Assembly: GCF_000485595.1 (NCBI RefSeq)
Contig: NW_014577830.1
Coordinates: 79,853 to 121,886, forward strand
Direction of reading: 5' to 3'
DNA: 42,034 nt
Source: Priapulus caudatus
Lineage: Eukaryota > Priapulida > Priapulimorpha > Priapulimorphida > Priapulidae
The notes beneath the pieces were generated by a model that was given only the letters and a program-made list of their open reading frames with translations, was not told the DNA's origin and did not search any database. This document shows positions 1-10,279 of this stretch, in pieces. Each line of letters starts with the position of its first letter. The first letter of the stretch is position 1. A program made the translations under genes and the position numbers.

Positions 1-600
1 GTCAAAAATTATAAATAATAAAATGAAATTGATTGAATTGAAATGAAATTGAAATATTTGATATGTAACCTACATAGGCTTCGCTATCAGTCAGTTTGCG
101 CTATCATTATCATGTACCATAGTTTATTCTGGATTTTTACTAAACGTTTAAATGTGGTAAAAAAAATTTGAAATTAACGGTGAATACGGCAGAAGTACAT
201 ACTAAACAGTCCAAAAGTAAAGAAACAAAGCATTTCACGAGGTAGGATTCGAACCCAGAATTAATCAATGGTTTACGAGTCCGATGCTGTATGCATTCGG
301 CTACTGGGTCGTTATGCTTATACAAAATGAATTCACACATACGTGATGTATAATGTAGAGTCCCTGTATATAGGGACCCTAGTATAATGTTAATATGTAC
401 GCCATCTATTAATAAATAGAATTTTTAGAAATTTTTTAACTTTTTAACTTTTTTGAAATTTTGTTTTCAGTTGTTTTCAGTGTTCTTGTTTTCAGCCAGA
501 ACCACCTCCCAGACGTGCTGATTCTAAAAATATCTTTAGTTTTCTTTTAGGCTAGACAGTTCTTTAGTTATGCGAGTACGAACTAATTCGGCTGAACAAC
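1..600. other. AT-rich non-coding flank
   Basis: Apart from the tRNA-like SINE head at 241-310, I recognise no gene here. The stretch is AT-rich. Near 359-383 it carries a short 'tatatagggaccct' word that also marks the ends of the foldback elements at 4464-5893 and 26398-26771, so a small relic of that family may be present. Only very short reading frames exist. Confidence 0.5.
241..310 (-). repeat. tRNA-derived SINE head or tRNA pseudogene
   Basis: Read on the minus strand, this 70-base block starts like a tRNA and contains a perfect Pol III B box (GGTTCGAATCC, 245-255) and an A-box-like GTAGCCGAATG near 294-304. The spacing between the boxes suits a tRNA. The anticodon stem does not pair well around the candidate loop CTCGTAA, so a functional tRNA is unlikely. 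The AT-rich sequence downstream on the minus strand (about 240 to 100) could be the SINE body. This is a tRNA-related SINE or decayed tRNA; only the B box is strong. Confidence 0.55.
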
Positions 601-921
601 TTTATATATAGATGTGTAGATTATCGGTATGATGCCTTGGTGAATTGGCGCAATTAAATAACCACGAGTACAAATGTTAAAAGTTGGCAAATCATTTTGC
701 ACTGTAAAAAAAATCTAAAGGCTTAGTTGCGTTCTGATTCTGAATATTTAAAAAAATAAAAAACCATTTTACCATGAAATGTATGCGATTCGGAAAGTAC
801 TTATTACCACCAGAATCACATATTTGATGTGCTCCTGCTACCACACACCACCAAACAATATAATCATTAATGACCCACATGTTGTTCAGACGATCCACTT
901 GTCATAATGTACCCATTAATA

Positions 922-925
<4 letters not shown>

Positions 926-952
<27 letters not shown>

Positions 953-953
953 C
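926..953. repeat. TA dinucleotide microsatellite
   Basis: A run of alternating T and A inside duplication copy A. The matching place in copy B (about 21606-21664) has a longer, interrupted TA tract, so the array has changed length since duplication. Confidence 0.9.
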
Positions 954-1732
954 TATAGACTGTATATAGTCAGTCCAACCATAGACTGAAGGGACACTAC
1001 GCACTAGACTTATAGGGAATAAGCCTGTTATGTTTGATGCTCAAACACGTGCATAGTCAACGCAGATATTTTTTTTGAATAACTGGAATGCTTCCACACC
1101 ATGCGTGCATACCACGCGACACACACGTTGTTCTCCACGCGACATCTCGCGGTCATATATCATACCATCTCTCCTATTTAATGAAAATAAACATTTCCTG
1201 CGTGAGTGCTTCATAGGTATGCACTAGAAGTGTATATGTAACTCAAAATCAAACATAACAAAGCCAAGCAAATACTCACGTAGGTACTCACTGCCTGCTT
1301 GATCTTTGCCCTTACCTTGTAGCTGCGCTAAGGAGACCATGACAGAGGAGCGGCGGTTAGCGAGTTACATACGCGCTTGACGTGCTTGTGTGGCACATCG
1401 TGCTTGGGGGGAGCGGTAGTGTAGCATCTTCTGAGGCGTGTTCAACATCACGAACGCAGCGCCACTTCAACGACACCGAGCGCTCGCTATATCCAAGATG
1501 GCGGCTTCCTCAGCAGATTTCATCATGAGATTTTAATGTCTTCGAACAAATACTGTTAAACGAATTAGCAAACGAAATTGATATGAATTGAATTAAGTGA
1601 ATGAATGATCAAAAAATAAAATAAAGTTGAAACAGAGTGAAATTGAAGTCAGAAATGTTAGATTCGCATTCACCAGATTGCCCGTCGCCATCTTGAAAAC
1701 AACTGGCGCACTGCGCGAACAGTATCGGGAGC

Positions 1733-1975
1733 ACAGGCACTTGAAGCGTTTCAATAAAATATAATGCTAATTAAATACGAAATCTCTTTACTACCAAATT
1801 CTTAATGTTTCTATACTCTCTTTCACATATTATTGCCGACAGTTTCCTGTAAATCCTACGTCCAACCGTACGCTGCCGGCGCCATTGCTTTCGAGGCGCG
1901 ACTGTATATATATAAGTGTAAGCGTGCAACAGTCGCGCCGCGAAAGCAATGGCGCCGGCAGCGTACGGTTGGACG
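1733..1975. repeat. Dispersed repeat R1 with 45-bp hairpin end
   Basis: The block from 'gcacaggcacttgaagcg' to the GC-rich end matches, in inverted orientation, 2818-3016, and in the same orientation 40546-40727. Its end is a hairpin: 1860-1905 and 1929-1973 are reverse complements over about 45 bp with one mismatch, around a loop of 'tatatataagtgtaagc' type. It sits exactly where copies A and B of the duplication differ, so it was probably inserted into copy A after duplication. It is a small inverted-repeat or foldback element; no coding capacity is seen. Confidence 0.7.
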
Positions 1976-2817
1976 CAAGCAACCACGGGAGATCTGCTAG
2001 CCAGCTTCCTCGAACGTTTCGCAGGACTGCCACTTTTTTCTTTGCTGCTACGCTTCTACAACACGAGCAACGTCGAGAATGTTTTAAATGCTGTATACGC
2101 CATATTTTTCGCATACAGATGTTTTCGCGAATTTAGACTTCACGAGTGGTTAATTTTCCGGTCGGTGAATTATTAATTATCCAGTATTATTCGGTATGAA
2201 TTATTTGCGTGTTGTTATTTTCGCGACGGGGACGCGTTCGCGAAATTCGCGAAAATTAAACCATCGCGAAATATACAGTATACAGTAGGCCAGAACAAAG
2301 GCAATATTAATACATCCCAGCAATTGTAAAAACGGACACAATGCTCGATATCTATCTAATAAGATAACTATCGAGAATACACAGATATGATAAATCATGA
2401 TCATGATAATTAAACACTCTTTTCTGGTGATTAATTGATTAATCAATTGATTATTGGATCAACCCAGGGTAATTGATGTAATTGTGATACGTACGTGTGA
2501 TTGTTACACATCGCAGTCGATAAACGACAATCAGACTTTTGTTCAAATGACAAAGAGTTGGAAAGGTGTAGATTGTTTGTCAGAAATGATATGAATTTTT
2601 GAATTTTTTCTATGAAACATACTGAAGACGTCAGTATTGGGTATTGCTGCTTCCGAAACGGAGCTTCGGACTTCTGCACAGCCGAGGAAAGTAAGGCCAC
2701 GATGCCTATAGATGGCGCCACTTTCCCTTTCCTCGCGTTCCGACAGCTTAGAGTCCCTTTATATAGAAGGAATTCTCTGGACTTTTCTCGTAGCATCATG
2801 CTTTGGATTCCGCGTTN

Positions 2818-3016
2818 TAAGCGTGCAACAGTCGCGCCGCGAAAGCAATGGCAGCTGCAGCGTATGGTTGGACGTAGGATTTACATGAAACTGTACAGGA
2901 AACTGTCGGCAATAATAGGTGAAAGACAGTATAGAAACATTACGAATTTGGTAGTAAAGAGATTTCGTATTTAGTTAGCATTATATTTTATTGAAACGCT
3001 TCAAGCGCCTGTGATC
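2818..3016. repeat. Dispersed repeat R1, inverted copy
   Basis: Reverse complement of R1 at 1733-1911, starting in the GC-rich part and ending 'gaaacgcttcaagcgcctg'. It lies just beyond the right end of duplication copy A. A single ambiguous base (N at 2817) marks the junction, so the exact boundary is uncertain. Together the two R1 copies flank 1976-2817 as inverted repeats. Confidence 0.7.
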
Positions 3017-4463
3017 GGGAGCAGGATCTCCTTTTCTTTCTGCCTGCATTTAATAATATAATAATCTAATCATTTAATTTCATGATATTTTAATAACTGA
3101 TGTAATAAAGCTATTGGAATATATGCACCATTAGGGTGTTTATTTGTGCTTGCTAGGACAATCATAATTATGATTTGTCTGTGGCCCATGCAAACAGTGC
3201 ATATAACAGCAACCCAATAAAAATACGAGAAAATTCTCTTCTTTATATGCTCTTGATGTTATAGTGACCAAATCCTAGCGTTGTCGCAACCTACAACCAT
3301 GTTTTAATTAACTTACAATGGAGTAGAAATTGCGTTATAACATACACTTTAGTAGCGCACAGAGCACGCGCCTAATATAACGCGTGCCCTTGGGAATATC
3401 CATCGCGCGCTGCGACAGGGAGTAGCTAGTCTATGCAGAACAGTTAAGAGTGTGAGCCCACACACGTCGCCGCGCGGCGGTGACAGTTCATCCGTGGTTT
3501 TGTGTAGTGTGTAGTCAGACGCATATACTCTGTATTTGGAGTCATTGAGTAGAATAAATTATATATATTCCGTATTCTACGTGTTTGCATAAATTATGCT
3601 ATGATACGATCGTGCTCAGCTCGCACTCGCAGCGTACTCGCACAAGACGCATATGTCCTACGCACTCCGTATACAAGGCTTCCGTGATATCTGCGAGCGC
3701 CGGACCTGGGAGCTAAGACATCGCAAGGTACTCGAACATTAAATTACTATACGATCACAGCCATCGCGCCGCAGTATCATCTGGGCCAGTGACTAGGGAT
3801 ACTAGTGATCTTGTATCACTTAGTATCGTACGTCGGCTTGGGTGTATGCAGCGGGGGGCGTCGTGAGGGTCGTACGACCCCCCCCCAAAATTTTTTTTTC
3901 CAAAGACATTGTTTTTCGAGGGCCTTTTCATAATGACATAAATGAAAAAGCATAATTGATCAGGTACCAGCAATGACTCCAAAGACCTTGCCAATTGCGT
4001 GACGTAAATCTACCACACTTCCAGCAATTCTGAAACTGAGCCTTTTTTAAACACAATTTTTTGTTTAAAAAAACTCAGTTCAAAAAAGAGAGACAAAGAT
4101 TCTAACAAAGACAAGACAAGATCAAGACAAAGACAAGATAAACAGTTCAAAAGACTCTGTTTTCAACTGAGTCAGAAAACTTGTTTAAAAAAACTGACAA
4201 TTTGTTTTTGGAAACAAAATTTTTTGGTTTCAATTAAACTGTATTGACATTTTAATCACATCTTGCTGTTATTTCATTCTGAAAAGGTCCAAAAAATTAT
4301 GATCACGATCCACCCAGAAAAAATCCTGGATACAACCCTGGTCGGGTGACATCGTTGATCTGATATCGAACGGCATTGAGCAACGCACACGCGAATGTGT
4401 GAGGAACTTAATCAACACTAGATCGAGAGATACCAATCATAACAACCAATCATCTATATCACC
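3017..4463. other. Non-coding stretch with possible LTR-like segment
   Basis: No gene is supported. From 3405 to 3600 there is a GC-rich block followed by a 'gagtagaataaat' polyadenylation-like signal and 'tatatattccgtattctac', which resembles the end of an LTR, but I could not find a partner copy or TG/CA ends. A 79-codon minus-strand frame at 3994-3755 crosses a C9/T9 homopolymer pair near 3879-3899 and looks spurious. From 4040 to 4220 the sequence is made of repeated 'aaaaaactcagttc' and 'agacaagac' words. Confidence 0.35.
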
Positions 4464-5893
4464 TATGGTAGGGTCCCTATATTCAGAAAGTTGCGACAAC
4501 CCAGGATTTGACACCATATTGTTTCCAAATGGATCCACACAGCTGCCGCTCAAGTACAGTGCTGTATGGATACGCTGTACAATGGTCCGTAGTAATTAAT
4601 TAGACTAATCGTGCTTTAATAAACTCAAAATTCACAGAGATTATAGCTAAGACATGTGTCTATGTGTATCTAGATTTCTAGAAATGTAACTCAAATCGTT
4701 CGCGCCATATGGTAGTTTAATTATACACTTTCTTACCGCCCATAGCCGTGCGTATATTAGCCTGTGCGATACCGCGCATAGATACTTGCTATAATTAATT
4801 AAACCACTCGCGCTTCAATAAACTCAAGAATCACAGAGACCATAGATAACACACGTGTACTTGCACACGCACGCACACACTCATGCACGCATGTGTACGT
4901 GCACACGCACGCACGCACGCACGAATGCACGCACGTGTACGTGCATACGCACGCACGCACGCACGTCTACGTGCACATGCATGCACGCACGTGTACCTGC
5001 ACACACACGCACGTACGCACTCACGCACAAATGTAAACACGTGTACTTGCACAAGCACGCACGCACGCACGAACGTGTACCTGCACACGCGCGCACTCAC
5101 GCACGAACGCAAGCACGTGTACGTGCACACACACGGACGCACGCACGCACGCACGTGTACTTGCACACGCACGTACGCACGTATACGAGCACACGCACGC
5201 ATGCACGCACGTGTAGGTACACACGCACGCATGCACGCACGTCTACGTGCACATGCATACGCGCGCACGTCTACGTGCACATGCATACGCGCGCACACAC
5301 GAGTGGTTTAATTAATTAGCAAGTATCTACGCGCGGTATCGCACATAGGCTAATATACGCACGGCTATGGGCGGTAAGAAAGTGTAGGCATACAATTAAA
5401 CTATCATAATATTATTATGGCGCGAACGATTGGAGTTACATTTCTAGAAATCTAGATACATATAAACACATGTGTTATCTATGATCTCTGTGATTCTTGA
5501 GTTTATAGAAGCGCGAGTGGTTTAATTAATATAGCAAGTATCTACGCGCGGTATCGCACAGGCTAATATACGCACGGCTATGGGCGGTAAGAAAGTGTAT
5601 AATTAAACTATTACACGGAGCGAAAGATTTGAGTAACATTTCTAGAAATCAAGATACACATAGACACTTGTCTTACCTATAATCTCTGAATAATATAATC
5701 TGAATTTTGAGTTTATTGAAGCACGATTAGTCTAATTAATTACTACGGACCATTGTACAGCGTATCCATACAGCGCTGTACTTGAGCGGCAGCGGTGTGG
5801 ATCCATTTGGAAACAACATGGCGTCCAGCGATCACGTGACCAATTTTTTCCGACTCGTCATGTCGCAACTCTCTGTATATAGGGACCCTAACC
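4464..5893. mobile_element. Foldback element with microsatellite core
   Basis: The left arm (4464-4860) and right arm (5488-5893) are near reverse complements: each holds the 'agggaccct' tip, the 'cagctgccgctcaag' block, 'taattaattagactaatcgtg', the 'cttaccgcccatagccgtg' block and 'cactcgcgcttcaataaac'. Between them lie an ACGCAC-type microsatellite (4857-5301) and an extra right-arm-like segment (5302-5487). A further right arm with its core is at 25917-26771. No transposase frame is present, so the element is non-autonomous and could extrude a hairpin of about 400 bp per arm. The extra inner segment suggests unequal exchange or gene conversion between arms. Confidence 0.75.
4857..5301. repeat. 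CA/CG-rich microsatellite core (ACGCACGC type)
   Basis: About 445 bp of alternating purine-pyrimidine sequence built from ACGCAC and ACGTGTAC words. A degenerate ~40-50 bp period is visible from recurring 'cacgtgtac' punctuation. All six frames are open by chance and give Thr-His-Ala-Arg or Cys-Val-Arg repeats; I do not call these proteins. The tract is Z-DNA prone. Confidence 0.9.
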
Positions 5894-6197
5894 TATGGGT
5901 GTGCGCGTGTGCACGTATGTGTACGTGTGCGTGTGTGCGCGCTATATGCGTATGCGTATGCGTGTGCGTGCGCGCGCGTATGTGTGCGTGTGCGTGTGTG
6001 CGCGCCGTGTGCCTATGCGCGAGCGCGTGTGCACGCGTGTGTGCGCGCCGTGCTCGTGTGCGTGTTCGTGTGCGTGCGCGCGCGTATGCGTGCGTACGTG
6101 CGTGTGCGCGCGCCGTGTGCCTATGCGTGTGCATGTGCATGCGTGTGCGTGGTCGTGTGCGTGTGCGTCTGCGTCTGCGTCCGTATGCCTGTGGGTG
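5893..6197. repeat. GT/GC-rich microsatellite
   Basis: Alternating purine-pyrimidine sequence of GTGTGCGTGC type directly abutting the right arm of the foldback element, with 'gcgcgccgtgtgcctatgcg' recurring near 6000 and 6110 as an internal ~110-bp period. Long open frames in all directions are artefacts of composition. Confidence 0.9.
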
Positions 6198-6218
6198 TGT
6201 GCACCCCCCTCCCCCCCA

Positions 6219-6455
6219 AAAAATGCCCCCCCAATTGAACACTGTTTGCTGGGAGCCATGCATCCGTGCGCCGGCCTATGGATTTGGCGCACGGATGCAC
6301 AGCTGCCAGCACCCGATACTATCGTAGCACGTTCCCGCGGTCGCGTGCGCCTCGCCGCGGAACTGCGCGCAACATCCGCGCTCGGCGGTCAGGATCAATG
6401 CTTCCTTTGCGCATCGCCTCTCTAGTATCCGGTCTCTCCTCTGGTCTAGCACGCA
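6219..6455. repeat. Hairpin repeat R2, copy 1
   Basis: This ~235-bp block matches 14568-14803. It opens with an inverted repeat (6251-6272 with 6286-6307; a few mismatches) around a 13-base loop 'ggcctatggattt', followed by a GC-rich stretch (cgttcccgcggtcgcgtgcg) and 'tctctagtatccggtctctc'. The strong sequence conservation of both stem and downstream part between the copies suggests a dispersed element. No frame is conserved between copies. Confidence 0.7.
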
Positions 6456-7091
6456 GCTCTCCGACGCGCGACAGCGCAAAAACGCCGGCTAGCGGCCGCC
6501 AATACAAATAACCTGCACTATCATGAACACTTTCTCGAGTACCTTTAGGGTATAGGAAAAACGGCCGCGCAAACGAAAACCCAGAGTTCTGTTCATAGCA
6601 CGAAGATTTTGAGTAGCCACGAAGCTGGGGCTTTCCTTCAAATAAGCCCATTTTGTTTGTGGCTAATGTGCGCGCGTCCTATAGCCGTAAAAAACGGTTA
6701 GGACGGAGTTTAACGTTTAAAGGTTTTCCGTCGAGACACGCCCACGGCAACTGCCAATCACCGCCACGCCGCGCGCCACGACGTGCGTGCACGTGATAGG
6801 CCAGCTATGTTGCTGTTCTTTACCCGTACTGTAAACCGGTCAGGGCGGCGGTACATAGTACACGTTTGAAACATAGGCTACGGAATCGAAGCCATTCTAC
6901 ATGAATTTACATAAAGGTTTCCACACGGGATTCACTGCAAGCCTCACAAGACGACGGCAGTCGACGTATATAACCACCGCCTAGAGTTTACTTGCCCCCC
7001 CCACATCTCGTCTCGCTCCCCCGTGTACGTGTCCTGCGCCGGTCGCTCATCATATCATCCATTTTGGAACCATTCTACGATATGATGGATC
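6456..7091. other. Non-coding; contains dispersed repeat R3
   Basis: No gene recognised before 7092. The block about 6970-7060 ('tataaccaccgcc ... gcccccccc ... tcctgcgccggt ... tcatcatat') recurs at 14177-14257, so it belongs to a dispersed repeat (R3). It directly precedes the possible first exon at 7092-7141, so it could be the leader or promoter part of a mobile element. Confidence 0.4.
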
Positions 7092-7141
7092 ATGTCACGA
7101 CTGTCTGCTGATGAAGTCGCTCGCATTCGCATGTATACAAG
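7092..7141 (+). CDS. Possible short first coding exon
   Basis: An ATG opens a 50-base stretch encoding MSRLSADEVARIRMYT followed by a good splice donor (AAG then GTAAAC at 7142). It follows the R3 repeat, a second copy of which (14177-14257) lacks this exon. The peptide looks like natural coding sequence but is too short for family assignment. It may be the first exon of a transposase whose remainder is missing. Weak; no downstream exon was found before the gypsy LTR. Confidence 0.2.
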
Positions 7142-7194
7142 GTAAACGTCACGTATTGACCATATAATCTGCTATATATTATATCATGACCAGG

Positions 7195-7300
7195 GCCCGT
7201 TGTCAGAAACATCGTAAACTTAATGCTAATGTTAATTAATGCTAAGATAACACTTACGACTAATAGTCATGTTAATGTACGAGAGCAGCGTTGGCAGGCG
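7195..7300. repeat. Dispersed element end (GTTGTCAGAAACATCGTAA family), copy 1
   Basis: 'ccgttgtcagaaacatcg' followed by several 'taatgctaa' words matches 41068-41170. In the second copy this end has an inverted partner about 0.6 kb away. Here no right end is seen before the LTR at 7430, so the gypsy insertion may have split or followed this element. Confidence 0.55.
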
Positions 7301-7424
7301 TGTCTGCCGAGACACATTTTGGAAATGACATTGTCAGTTTCAGCGGTAAATAACTTCATTCTTATGAACCATTACCATAAGCAATTATTATTAATTCTAA
7401 CCACTGTTATTATTGCATCGCTTC

Positions 7425-7429
7425 ATATT
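7425..7429. repeat. Target-site duplication ATATT, left
   Basis: The five bases directly left of the left LTR are ATATT, and the same five bases follow the right LTR at 12643-12647. A 5-bp duplication is usual for Ty3/gypsy integrases and fixes the element ends. Confidence 0.85.
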
Positions 7430-7652
7430 TGTTACGTGCTGCGCAGCCACGAAGTCACAGTCAAAACCAGAACCAGTGGGTAACGTTTACACAAGCATTT
7501 TATTCAGCTACTCAACCGTGGAGTACACACACGTGTGCTCCGTGCCCTGTCCACTGCCCCACTGCCTCGTGTACACACGTGTACCTTACACCCATCTATT
7601 GCCACGTGTGCCGCCACCTAGTGGCTGACTAGGCTATTCCAAACACTTAACA
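7430..7652 (-). repeat. Ty3/gypsy 3' LTR (left)
   Basis: A 223-bp LTR starting TGTTAC and ending TTAACA on the plus strand, so it has the TG...CA ends of LTRs in either reading. It matches 11696-11901 plus 12584-12642. The inner side abuts a polypurine tract on the minus strand and the outer side abuts the ATATT duplication. It contains 'tacacacgtgta' palindromic words. It shows no N bases and is probably the more reliable of the two copies. Confidence 0.9.
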
Positions 7653-7665
7653 TCTTTCTCCTTTT
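7653..7665 (-). promoter_or_regulatory. Polypurine tract
   Basis: On the minus strand the bases immediately before the 3' LTR read AAAAGGAGAAAGA. This is the expected purine-rich primer for plus-strand DNA synthesis and its position, touching the LTR, confirms the LTR boundary. Confidence 0.85.
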
Positions 7666-8024
7666 GGAAAACTCGATCTAACTCAACACCACTCAACACT
7701 ACTTCTTAAGTCATGTGACAATAAGAATGTCTTGACTTCTTATGAAGACTTCTTATGTCTCATGACAATAACATAACCCAAAATTATTGAAATAACAGAA
7801 CACACAACAAACCATCTTCACAGTTCTCGTAGGTAGTGTGACCTAACGTTATCGCTTCACACGAATACAAGAATATAACTTATATCACATACCATCTCTA
7901 CATCACGAATTATACCGTCGTGTGCCACCGATACGTGTTACAAAAATAAATGATCCTAAATGAATAAAATAAAACCGCTTAACATACGATGTGACACTAT
8001 CATCCGATACTACTGATGCCTCTT

Positions 8025-9539
8025 CTACTGCCTAAACCTCACAGGCATTTTAATAGTTCTGCCGGATCTGGTTATCTTTACATCGGCGTCGGTTGCCATC
8101 TTTGCTTTGCCAACCGCCGATGCTGACGGTGGCTGAGGTACGTTGAAAGGGGGTGCGATTGGCACTTGCGCGGGCAACCCCGGCGACGTCGCTTGTCGCA
8201 GCTCTTGACGTGGCTCATGTGTCGGGCTGTCGCTCTCTGTGGCAGTGCGGAATTTGGCTCGGCTTGGTTGAGGCGGCAGCGAGTGTGCCGACTTGTCACA
8301 CTTCCTGAGGTGGCGTCTGTTCCTTCGGAACAATTTTCCTTGTTCCGTGGTCACCTCAAATGAGCGACCTGTCAGTTGCTTTGACACTCTTGCCTCCTGC
8401 CACTCTCTCTTCCCGGGAACCAGCGGCTGCATCCTCACAGTGTTATCAACTGCGAGCCGGCTAAGTTCCCTGCAGTTACGCCTGCTCTCTCCAAGCACCC
8501 GCTTTCTCTCTTTGGACTGCGCCTCCCTTATCGGGTCAGCATACCCCGGCCTCAACTTTGCTTCACTAATCGGCATAACAGCCTTTGTGCGTCTGCCCAG
8601 CAGCCTTTGAGCCGGGCTGGTTGACATCCCCTCTGTTGGTGTGTTTCTAGCATTTAGAAGACCTAAGAACGGGTCTTCCCCAGAGGCCTTGCCCTTCGTC
8701 ATGAGCCTCTTCACAACCTTTACAGCAGCCTCGGCTGCCCCGTTGGCCTGACTGTTGCCAGGGCTGATTAACTCATGGTGAAACTTCCAGCCGCGTGGAA
8801 ATGACCGGAACCTCGCTGATGTGAATTGAGCAGCATTATCCGTGACGACCGTGTCAGGGATACCATATCTCGAGAAGTGCCCCTTAAGCTTCATAATCAC
8901 TGCTTCAGCAGTTGTCTCACGCAGCCGGTCAACCTCAAAAAAGTCGCTATGATAGTCCACTGTGACAAGGTAATCACAGCCTGCCCCCGACAACAAGTCC
9001 GATGCCACCTTTTGCCAAGGTCTCCGAGGCACCTCTGTGATGACTGGTGACTCTGCATGTTGTTTCACTGAATATGTCGCGCATGTACCGCATGCTTCCA
9101 CATATTGTCGGATCTCTGCCGACATACCCGGCCAGAAGATCAGGTCTCTGGCTCTCCGTAGACACGAGTTTATTCCTAGATGCCCCTGATGCACCTTCTC
9201 CTTCATTTCGTTCCTTAGACTGGCTGGGACGACTATTCGTCCACCTCGCAGGATGATTCCACCCTGAACGGTAAGCTCGTCCCTGTAGCTAAAGTACGGA
9301 CGTAGACTCTCTGCCAAGTCGCTTACCTCGCTAGGCCATCCTTTCATGATGACCTGCCCCAGGGCCACAAGGGTGTCATCTGACAACGTAGCACCGCTGA
9401 TCTGAAGTAACCTTTCATCCTTCAGTGGATGGCACGTGATGTTGTGCACATCCACAACCTCCTCCTGGGTTGGTTGTGAAGTGTGTGCGCTAGACAGCGC
9501 GTCTGCCAACGGTATCTCACGTCCCGCTTTATATTTCAA
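8025..9539 (-). CDS. Ty3/gypsy integrase (3' part of pol), 504 codons
   Basis: Long intact frame for the integrase end of pol, which inserts element DNA into the host genome in the nucleus. Near the start, 'KAGREIPLADALS' is the usual end of the RNase H-integrase linker. The zinc-binding region has H117/H120 (HQGHLG) and C150/C153 around 'FWPGM'. The catalytic core keeps D181 (VASDLL), D234 (VTDNAAQF) and E270 (GAAEAAV), i.e. a D,D-35-E triad, although the usual TDNG is TDNA. The C-terminal part ends with 'RSGRTIKMPVRF', typical of gypsy pol ends. The first M is not a true start: translation would come from the upstream pol frame, which is out of register. The coding part looks under constraint until recently. 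Confidence 0.92.
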   Translation of the reverse strand: MKYKAGREIPLADALSSAHTSQPTQEEVVDVHNITCHPLKDERLLQISGATLSDDTLVALGQVIMKGWPSEVSDLAESLRPYFSYRDELTVQGGIILRGGRIVVPASLRNEMKEKVHQGHLGINSCLRRARDLIFWPGMSAEIRQYVEACGTCATYSVKQHAESPVITEVPRRPWQKVASDLLSGAGCDYLVTVDYHSDFFEVDRLRETTAEAVIMKLKGHFSRYGIPDTVVTDNAAQFTSARFRSFPRGWKFHHELISPGNSQANGAAEAAVKVVKRLMTKGKASGEDPFLGLLNARNTPTEGMSTSPAQRLLGRRTKAVMPISEAKLRPGYADPIREAQSKERKRVLGESRRNCRELSRLAVDNTVRMQPLVPGKREWQEARVSKQLTGRSFEVTTEQGKLFRRNRRHLRKCDKSAHSLPPQPSRAKFRTATESDSPTHEPRQELRQATSPGLPAQVPIAPPFNVPQPPSASAVGKAKMATDADVKITRSGRTIKMPVRFRQ

Positions 9540-9562
9540 ACAGTATGAGTACTTCTATGCCC

Positions 9563-10279
9563 TCAGAATGAGCTTCTGTAGCCTTTTCGGGCCTTCGAGA
9601 GTGGCTTTGCGCCAATCGCCACCAGCGGTTTGTGGTCCGTCCAGACCTCTACCTCTCGCCCGAAAGTATAGTGATGGAACTTTTCCAATCCATACGTCAT
9701 GGCCAGCATCTCCTTTTCTATCTGGGCGTAGCGGCGTTCAGCCTCAGACAACGCCCGGCTCGCATACGGCACGGGCCTGCCCTCTTGCAGCAGAGCAGAT
9801 CCTAGTCCATACTCACATGCGTCGTTCTCTAAGGTGAGGGTCTTAGCCAGATTGTAGAACGCCAACACTGGCGTTTTTGTGATCCTGTCCTTCACCTGAT
9901 CAAACGCGTCCTGCTGCGCTATGGACCACGTCCATGCAACATCCTTCTTCAGCAGGTTGTGGAGTGGATGGACTAATGAGGTGACCCTGGGAATAAACTT
10001 GGCCAAATAATTGACCATCCCCAGAAACCTACGTAGCTCCTCTAACCCACCTGGCTCCTTCATGTCTCGGATCGCCGACACTTTCTCATCGTCGACGCCT
10101 AGGCCTTCTTCCGAGATACGGTGGCCCATGAAGGTCAAGGTATTGACTGCTACCTCCATCTTGTCAGGATTCAGCTTTATTCCTACCTCCCTGCACCTAT
10201 CTAGAAATTTTCCCAGTCTCTCATCATGCTCCTGCATGGTTCTTGCATGAACCACCACATCATCAGCTATGCAGAGCAC
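9563..10279 (-). pseudogene. Ty3/gypsy RT (C-terminal) and RNase H segment
   Basis: A 238-codon frame that starts inside the reverse-transcriptase palm: CIADD at residues 3-7 is the YxDD-box (here IADD). It continues through 'FLGMVNYLAKFIP' (RT thumb) to an RNase H-like domain with ENDACEYGLGSALL (D153), the IEKE helix (E190) and TDHKPL (D215). These are residues needed for copying RNA to DNA and removing the RNA. It ends after 'GAKPLSKA' by a frameshift near 9570-9545, immediately before the integrase frame. The upstream joint with the first RT part is also out of frame. I treat it as a broken piece of one pol gene. Confidence 0.9.

Larger units (their letters stand above)
601..2749. repeat. 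Direct duplication, copy A (partner 21297-23615)
   Basis: Nearly all of this block recurs at 21297-23615 in the same orientation with small differences: the 'gtgtagattatcg' start, the TA microsatellite, the TTCGCGAA-rich stretch, and the 'gatggcgccactttccc' end near 2705-2725. In copy A the stretch about 1712-1985 is replaced by an inverted-repeat insertion, while copy B has a different 22444-22779 segment there. No open frame longer than about 120 codons is shared, so it looks non-coding. It is either a segmental duplication or two copies of a large non-autonomous mobile element; I see no clear terminal repeats to choose between these. Confidence 0.8.

Noticed and set aside
241-310. Functional tRNA gene
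   Set aside because: Good B box but the anticodon stem does not pair.
3755-3994. 79-codon minus-strand frame
   Set aside because: Crosses C9 and T9 homopolymers and has no recognisable domain.
4831-5319. Frames of 71-155 codons on both strands in the ACGC microsatellite
   Set aside because: All frames are open because the repeat lacks stop words; the peptides are simple Thr-His-Ala-Arg or Cys-Val repeats.
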